From assembly GCA_050011095.1 (NCBI GenBank), contig JBEKJU010000042.1:1-18448 (forward strand): a stretch of 18,448 bases of DNA. The letters are read 5' to 3'. A program made the position numbers and the translations under genes. Origin of the DNA: JBEKJU01 sp050011095 (GTDB lineage Bacteria > Desulfobacterota > Syntrophorhabdia > Syntrophorhabdales > WCHB1-27). The notes beneath the pieces are model-generated. The model ran no database searches. It was given only the letters and a program-made list of their open reading frames with translations, and was not told the origin of the DNA. This document shows positions 14,729 through 18,448 of the stretch, one piece after another. The first letter of the stretch is position 1; the number at the start of each line of letters is the position of its first letter.

Positions 14729-16490
14729 GACCGTCCTCTTCTCCGTGACGGAAAGGGGAAGGATACTGGCGGAGACCATCGCGGCCTGCTACCCCGGCGC
14801 CGTCGCGTGCGGTTTCTCGCGCGAGGCCGTCGAGGCGAACTGGGCGAAAGGCGCGAGGCTCGTTTTTATCATGGCCGCCGGCATTGTGGTGAGGACCATC
14901 GCCCCCCTCATCGGGGACAAACGGACCGACCCGGCGGTCGTGCTCCTCGACGAGGCGGGCGCACACGTCGTCAGCCTCCTCGGCGGTCACCTCGGCGGGG
15001 CGAACGCGCTCGCGAAGGAACTCGCCCGGCTCACGGGGGGCAGCGCCGTCATCACGACGGCCTCCGATGTGAACGACCTCCCCGCCCTCGACGTATGGGC
15101 CAAAGAACAGGACCTTGCGATCGAGAACCCGGATCGCCTCCCGAAGGCCGGGACGAAGCTGATAGACCACAAAATGCTCAGCCTCTTCTCGGACATCCCC
15201 CTGGAGGCGCCGGCTGCCTTTCTCCGGACGGAGGACCCTGCCTCCGCGGACATCGTGGTCACGAACAAAGAGGGCGCGCCGGGCCGGGTCGATGTCCTTC
15301 TCCTCCGGCCGAAAAACCTCGTTGCCGGGATAGGATGCAACAGCGGGACATCAGCCGGAGAGATCGAAGAAGCCCTGCGAAAGACGCTAGACGCGCACAG
15401 CCTCTCCTTCCTCTCCGTCCGCGCCGTCGCGACAATCGATAAAAAAATGAACGAACCGGGACTCCGCGCGTTTGCGGAAAGAAACGACATGCCCCTCATC
15501 GCCTTTACGCCAATGGAGCTGAACCGCGTCGCGGACGTGAGCCCGTCGGATGCCGCATGGAGGGCGACCGGCGCGCGGGCCGTTGCGGAGCCGTCCGCCA
15601 TCCTCGCCTCCGGGGGCGGGTGCCTCATCGTCCACAAACACAAGGCGGGGAACGTGACAATCGCCGTCGCGGAAGCGAAACCAGGAGAGAGGGGAGAGCA
15701 CGGGGACCCGCGAAAGGCCATCGACCGGCGAGGGCCGGCAAAGGGCGCCCTCTACGTCGTCGGCACCGGGCCGGGCAGCATCGACCACCTGACGCCTCGC
15801 GCCCTGGCGGCGATCCGCGAATCCGACGTGATCGTCGGCTATGGGCCCTATCTCGATCTTTTGGGCGGACTGATCGCCGACAAAGAGACGGTCACGACGG
15901 GGATGCTCCTGGAGATCGACCGCTGCGAGAGGGCAATCGAGCTTTCCGCCGAGGGCAGGACGGTTTCGGTGGTGAGCGGCGGGGACCCCGGCATCTACGC
16001 CATGGCGGGGCTCGTGCTTGAACTCCTCAGAAAGTGCGGCGCCTCCTCCATGGTCCGCACCGTCGAGATCATCCCCGGCATATCCGCCCTCAGCGCCTGT
16101 GCGGCCCGCCTCGGGGCGCCCCTCATGCACGATTTCGCCTCGATAAGCCTCTCCGACCGGTTGACGCCCTGGCAGACGATCGAGGCGCGCCTCGACGCCG
16201 CGGCGCGGGCCGACTTCGTCATCGTCCTCTACAACCCGCGGTCGCGCGCGCGGGACGGCCATATCAGGAAGGCGCGGCAGATAATCCTGAGGCACAGGGC
16301 GGCCGCGACGCCCGTAGGCATCGTGAAGGCGGCGATGCGCGCTCACGAGAAGGTCATCGTGACCGACCTCGACCATATGCCCTTAGATGAGATAGACATG
16401 CAAACGACGGTGATCGTCGGCAACTCGAAGACGGCCGTGTGGCGCAACCTGATGATAACGCCGCGGGGATACGAGAATAAGGAGAGATGA
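14712..16490 (+). CDS. cbiGH: fused cobalt-precorrin-5A hydrolase (CbiG) and cobalt-precorrin-3 C17-methyltransferase (CbiH)
   Basis: A 592-residue two-part protein. Residues 1 to about 325 are CbiG, with VFIMAAGIVVRTIAPLIGDK and LLGGHLGGANALAKELA in the N-terminal domain and LVAGIGCNSGTSAGEIEEAL opening the C-terminal domain; CbiG opens the delta-lactone and releases acetaldehyde. After a charged linker of about 20 residues, residues 345-592 are CbiH, a tetrapyrrole methylase with VVGTGPGSIDHLTPRA, SGGDPGIYAMAGL, IPGISALSACAARLGAPLMHDFASISLSD (the last read as separate blocks) and VLYNPRSRARDGH. CbiH methylates C17 and contracts the ring. I start at ATG 14712, which gives MATGNRTVLFSV; an open frame farther upstream is only out-of-frame overlap with cbiF. 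This is the last gene of the operon. Confidence 0.93.
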   Translation: MATGNRTVLFSVTERGRILAETIAACYPGAVACGFSREAVEANWAKGARLVFIMAAGIVVRTIAPLIGDKRTDPAVVLLDEAGAHVVSLLGGHLGGANALAKELARLTGGSAVITTASDVNDLPALDVWAKEQDLAIENPDRLPKAGTKLIDHKMLSLFSDIPLEAPAAFLRTEDPASADIVVTNKEGAPGRVDVLLLRPKNLVAGIGCNSGTSAGEIEEALRKTLDAHSLSFLSVRAVATIDKKMNEPGLRAFAERNDMPLIAFTPMELNRVADVSPSDAAWRATGARAVAEPSAILASGGGCLIVHKHKAGNVTIAVAEAKPGERGEHGDPRKAIDRRGPAKGALYVVGTGPGSIDHLTPRALAAIRESDVIVGYGPYLDLLGGLIADKETVTTGMLLEIDRCERAIELSAEGRTVSVVSGGDPGIYAMAGLVLELLRKCGASSMVRTVEIIPGISALSACAARLGAPLMHDFASISLSDRLTPWQTIEARLDAAARADFVIVLYNPRSRARDGHIRKARQIILRHRAAATPVGIVKAAMRAHEKVIVTDLDHMPLDEIDMQTTVIVGNSKTAVWRNLMITPRGYENKER

Positions 16491-16543
16491 CAGGCGGAAA
16501 ACACGCGCAAAGTCCTCCTTCGATTCCGAATGGCCATAAGTCC

Positions 16544-16583
16544 GTCGGAAAATTCCGATCATTTTGAGTCGGAAACCTCCGAC
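16544..16583. promoter_or_regulatory. two tandem 16-bp dyads, possible activator-binding sites
   Basis: GTCGGAAAATTCCGAT (16544-16559) and GTCGGAAACCTCCGAC (16568-16583) agree at 13 of 16 positions and are exactly 24 bp apart. Each is an inverted repeat (TCGGAA/TTCCGA and GTCGGA/TCCGAC). A related half-site, TTCCGA, lies at 16524-16529. They sit about 155-195 bp upstream of the predicted sigma54 start at about 16739, the usual range for enhancer-binding-protein sites. They could instead be hairpins at the 3' end of the B12 operon transcript, but no T-run follows them. No gene is visible in 16491-16778. Confidence 0.5.
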
Positions 16584-16712
16584 AACCTCCTTCTCCAATC
16601 TCATCTTACAAGGCCCCTTTCATGCGCGGTGCGCCCTTTTCTCACCGCCATCTTCGCGTCGACTTTCGCCAAACCGGAAACGGGTGTTCTTGGTGATGTC
16701 CAGGACGATCCG

Positions 16713-16728
16713 TGGCACATATGATGCA
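16713..16728 (+). promoter_or_regulatory. sigma54-type -24/-12 promoter candidate upstream of the exported Lys/Ala/Pro-rich protein
   Basis: TGGCAC, five bases, ATGCA matches the RpoN consensus (TGGCAC-N5-TTGCA) with one change. The key GG (16714-16715) and GC (16726-16727) are correctly spaced. The predicted start is near 16739, leaving a 40-nt leader with a strong ribosome-binding site before ATG 16779. The site makes an upstream start at 16740 unlikely, because the transcript would begin at that codon. Confidence 0.6.
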
Positions 16729-16778
16729 TGTAGAGAAGCATGAAGATTCAGACGACGCAAGGAGAGGAGGTGAAACAA

Positions 16779-17039
16779 ATGAAGAAGATTTTCACGTTCG
16801 TACTGGCAGCATTGATCGCTCTGACCTTTTCGGTAGTCTCCTTTGCTCAGGACAAGCCTGCCGCGGCACCGACGGATCAGCCGACGGCCGCAACAACGGC
16901 GCCTGAGACCAAGGCAGCACCTGCGAAGAAGGCCAAGAAGGCCAAGAAGCCCAAGAAGGCGAAGAAGGCCAAGAAGGCGACAGAGGCGCCGGCCCCTGCA
17001 CCTGCACCCGCCCCTGCACCGGAGGCTCCCGCGAAGTGA
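16779..17039 (+). CDS. small exported lysine/alanine/proline-rich protein
   Basis: An 86-residue protein. Residues 1 to about 23 are a Sec signal peptide: KK, a hydrophobic core, then SFA before a Gln. The mature part is low-complexity: Ala/Pro/Thr-rich, then KKAKKAKKPKKAKKAKKA at residues 50-67, then a Pro-Ala run near 72-84. It is strongly basic and has no enzyme motif. The composition recalls histone-H1-like bacterial proteins, but those lack a signal peptide, so this one should act in the periplasm or outside. I chose ATG 16779 for its GGAGAGGAGG ribosome-binding site (16761-16770) and the signal peptide; the in-frame ATG at 16740 would add a polar extension. The function is unknown. Confidence 0.75.
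   Translation: MKKIFTFVLAALIALTFSVVSFAQDKPAAAPTDQPTAATTAPETKAAPAKKAKKAKKPKKAKKAKKATEAPAPAPAPAPAPEAPAK
16926..16979 (+). repeat. six tandem 9-bp units encoding Lys-Lys-Ala/Pro
   Basis: Six consecutive copies of AAGAAGGCC or a one- or two-base variant (AAGAAGGCG, AAGAAGCCC) encode KKA repeats in frame. Because unit length is a multiple of three, copy-number change would keep the reading frame. The near-identity of the units suggests recent expansion or slippage. Confidence 0.85.
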
Positions 17040-17049
17040 TATGGAGCAT

Positions 17050-17086
17050 AAAGGGGGGAAGGATAGTTTCCTTTCCCCTTCTTTCT
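17050..17086 (+). terminator. probable intrinsic terminator after the Lys/Ala/Pro-rich gene
   Basis: AAGGGGGGAAGG (17051-17062) pairs with CCTTTCCCCTT (17070-17080) with one bulge across a short ATAGTTT loop. A pyrimidine tail, CTTTCT, follows. It begins 11 nt after the stop codon at 17039, so it should end the short transcript from the sigma54-type promoter. Confidence 0.65.
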
Positions 17087-17207
17087 ATTCTGGCGGAAAA
17101 CGGGAAGGCAAACGGAATTCAATGAACCTGGGTGTGGCAGCCGCTTCCGGGCGGAATGGTCATGCACGGGATAATTGTTGCTTTATGCGGTAAGGCAGAG
17201 GATACAC

Positions 17208-17390
17208 GTGAGTACATCGAGAATCGTCACGGTCATGGACGGTATTCAGGTAATCGAGATCTCCCGTAAGGATGCTGACGGTTTTCCGGCTGATGTGTAC
17301 TACTACGTTCAGGGTGAAAAGTATCAGACTTTGACACAAGCGAGGGAGGCTGCGAGGCGGATCGCCAGGCAGCAGGGTCCAGGGTCGTAA
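17208..17390 (+). CDS. small hypothetical protein, 60 residues
   Basis: A short open frame that I do not recognise. It starts at GTG 17208, with GCAGAGGA a few bases upstream; ATG 17235 is an alternative. The translation runs from a beta-like segment (IQVIEISRKDADGFP) through VYYYVQGEKYQTL to a basic helix (TQAREAARRIARQQ). The ending resembles small DUF-type proteins in which a strand pair is followed by a helix, but I cannot name a family. No promoter of known type is visible between the terminator at 17050-17086 and the start. Coding status rests on the ribosome-binding site and the non-random protein-like pattern. Confidence 0.5.
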   Translation: MSTSRIVTVMDGIQVIEISRKDADGFPADVYYYVQGEKYQTLTQAREAARRIARQQGPGS

Positions 17391-17481
17391 GAAAACCGCA
17401 TCGCCCGCCTTTCGAACATGGCGCTTTCACACCTGCCGTAAGGCTTCGCAATCAAAAAGGAATAATCCCTTCAGTCCGATT

Positions 17482-17501
17482 CCGGGCCGCCGAGGGCCCG
17501 G
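17482..17501. terminator. GC-rich hairpin after the small hypothetical gene
   Basis: CCGGGCC and GGCCCGG form a perfect seven-base-pair stem with a six-base loop. It lies about 90 nt after the stop at 17390. It lacks a T-run on either strand, so intrinsic termination is not assured; it may act as a 3'-end stabiliser. Confidence 0.35.
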
Positions 17502-17555
17502 CATGCGGTGGTGCGTCCCCGGAGAGAAAGACCCCGGTTGGTAACCATTAGGGTT

Positions 17556-17590
17556 GTTATGGGCCACCGGTTCTCCCGGCGGCCCATAAC
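17556..17590. terminator. long hairpin between the convergent small gene and the protease gene
   Basis: GTTATGGGCC and GGCCCATAAC form a perfect ten-base-pair stem, continued by CCGG/CCGG after one mismatch around a TTCTC loop. Outer GGGTT (17551-17555) and AACCC (17601-17605) can extend it. It lies 28 bp past the protease stop on the minus strand, so it could end that transcript, or both converging ones. No T-run is seen. The remainder of 17391-17618 shows no gene. Confidence 0.45.
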
Positions 17591-17618
17591 ATAAAGCGAT
17601 AACCCTTCTGTTAGGCAT

Positions 17619-18448
17619 CTATTTTTTGAGGACGAGGTAGAAGGTGCCCTGGTCCCGCTGCACGAGGAGAAGGAGTCTATCGCTGCCCTCCGGATTTGCC
17701 ATTTTCTCCCTCAGATCCTCCACGCCTTTCACCGGCTTTCGGTTCGCTTCAAGAATGATGTCACCCCGCTGGATGGAGGCCTCATCAGCCGGACTCCCCG
17801 GCCGGACGCCCGCGACGACAACGCCCTGATCCTGCCTCAGACCCATTTGGCGCGCCACCTCGGGGTTCAGCTCCCGGAGTTGGAGACCCCACTTGTCCTG
17901 GGGGGTGGCTTCGCCCTTCCCCGTGTCGGCTTCCTGGGCCTTGAGCATGCCGACCTTCACCTTCAGGGTCATCTCCAACCCATTCCGCACAAGCCGGAGA
18001 GGAACCTCCTTGCCTATGGGGGTTGCGGCGGCGTGCGTCGCAAGGTCGTGACTATCCTTTATCTCTTTCCCGTCGATCGCCGTAATGACGTCACCCCGTT
18101 TCACACCCGCCTTTTCCGCGGGGCCTCCTTGAACGACCTCGGCAACGAGGGCGCCTCTGGAGCCCTTGAGGCCGAGCGATGCGGCCAGCTCGTCGGTGAT
18201 GTCCTGGATATTGACGCCCAGATAGCCCCGCGTCACCTTTCCCTTTGTCACGAGTTCGGGCAGGAGGGCCTTCGCGGTATTTATGGGGATGGCGAATCCG
18301 ATCCCCTGTCCGTTGGGTATGATGGCGGTTGTGATGCCTATCACCTCACCTCCCATATTGAAAAGGGGACCGCCCGAGTTTCCCGGATTGATAGGCGCGT
18401 CGGTCTGTATGAAGTCGTCGTAGGGACCGGCGCCGATGATCCTGCCTT
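17619..18448 (-). CDS. HtrA/Deg serine protease, C-terminal part (N-terminus outside the window)
   Basis: A partial gene of 275 visible codons whose upstream end runs off the window. The open frame continues upstream of the internal ATG at 18356 through YDDFIQTDAPINPGNSGGPLFN, the catalytic-serine block of periplasmic Deg proteases (Ser codon at 18375-18377). GIGFAIPIN ends the protease domain. PDZ1 begins at RGYLGVNIQDIT, and PDZ2 covers WGLQLRELNPEVARQMGL to the C-terminal YLVLKK. The catalytic His and Asp and the signal peptide must lie beyond 18448. It degrades misfolded envelope proteins. DegP versus DegQ versus MucD cannot be decided from this part. It is transcribed convergently to the preceding genes and is unrelated to B12. 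Confidence 0.95.
   Translation of the reverse strand, partial: GRIIGAGPYDDFIQTDAPINPGNSGGPLFNMGGEVIGITTAIIPNGQGIGFAIPINTAKALLPELVTKGKVTRGYLGVNIQDITDELAASLGLKGSRGALVAEVVQGGPAEKAGVKRGDVITAIDGKEIKDSHDLATHAAATPIGKEVPLRLVRNGLEMTLKVKVGMLKAQEADTGKGEATPQDKWGLQLRELNPEVARQMGLRQDQGVVVAGVRPGSPADEASIQRGDIILEANRKPVKGVEDLREKMANPEGSDRLLLLVQRDQGTFYLVLKK

Noticed and set aside
16491..16600. Intrinsic terminator for the B12 operon
   Set aside because: The only hairpins here are the tandem dyads, and no T-run follows either. I left the operon's 3' end undefined.
17122..17193. Possible 23-codon leader peptide before the small hypothetical gene
   Set aside because: It has no ribosome-binding site, no attenuator structure linked to it, and no regulatory codon run.
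1..18448. CRISPR arrays, transposases, integrases, tRNA or rRNA genes
   Set aside because: I saw no regularly spaced repeats, no transposase or integrase motifs, no terminal inverted repeats with target duplications, and no cloverleaf or rRNA sequence. The operon looks like a resident locus.

Overview
This is a GC-rich bacterial window dominated by one cobalamin (vitamin B12) biosynthesis and cobalt-uptake operon of the anaerobic, early-cobalt-insertion type. It has 16 plus-strand genes from 1081 to 16490, nearly all overlapping or abutting. The strict cbi gene set, two -24/-12 (sigma54-type) promoter candidates next to small genes, and a periplasmic HtrA protease suggest an anaerobic Gram-negative bacterium. 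A Desulfobacterota ('Deltaproteobacteria', perhaps Syntrophorhabdus-like) or Nitrospirota relative is my guess. That placement is inference from gene content, not from a marker gene.

Left flank (1-770): a sigma54-type promoter candidate and a hairpin leader precede a small two-EF-hand protein. A near-consensus housekeeping promoter (TTGACA, extended -10 TGCTATAAT) then opens the B12 operon.

Operon control (about 776-1080): a roughly 300-nt leader holds a cobalamin riboswitch aptamer with a clear B12 box. Downstream is a strong intrinsic terminator with a GUAA tetraloop and nine T's, plus a duplicated GGGGAT that can form a competing antiterminator. Transcriptional attenuation by adenosylcobalamin is the expected mode.

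Operon (1081-16490), in order: cobU, cbiP, cbiB, cobD, cbiA, a cbiX-cbiC fusion, cbiM, a cbiN-like gene, cbiQ, cbiO, cobA, cbiD, a cbiE-cbiT fusion, cbiL, cbiF, and a cbiG-cbiH fusion. Together they import cobalt (CbiMNQO), insert it into sirohydrochlorin (CbiX), methylate and contract the ring (CbiL, H, F, G, D, E, T, C), amidate it (CbiA, CbiP), adenosylate it (CobA), attach aminopropanol phosphate (CobD, CbiB) and activate it with GMP (CobU). The gene order runs roughly from late steps to early steps. Not found in the window: cobalt-precorrin-6A reductase (cbiJ/cobK), cobalamin synthase (cobS), lower-ligand activation (cobT/cobC), and the sirohydrochlorin-forming enzymes.

Right flank (16491-18448): two tandem 16-bp dyads lie about 155-195 bp upstream of a second sigma54-type promoter, which precedes a small exported lysine/alanine/proline-rich protein with a terminator. 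A 60-residue protein of unknown function follows, then a gene-free stretch with two strong hairpins. The window ends in the C-terminal part of a minus-strand HtrA/Deg protease with two PDZ domains, whose N-terminus lies beyond the window.

The core operon is a recognisable pathway. The less-explained material is in the flanks (sigma54-type elements, tandem dyads, exported polycationic protein), in the CbiX-CbiC and CbiG-CbiH fusions, in the divergent CbiN-like subunit, and in the absent reductase.
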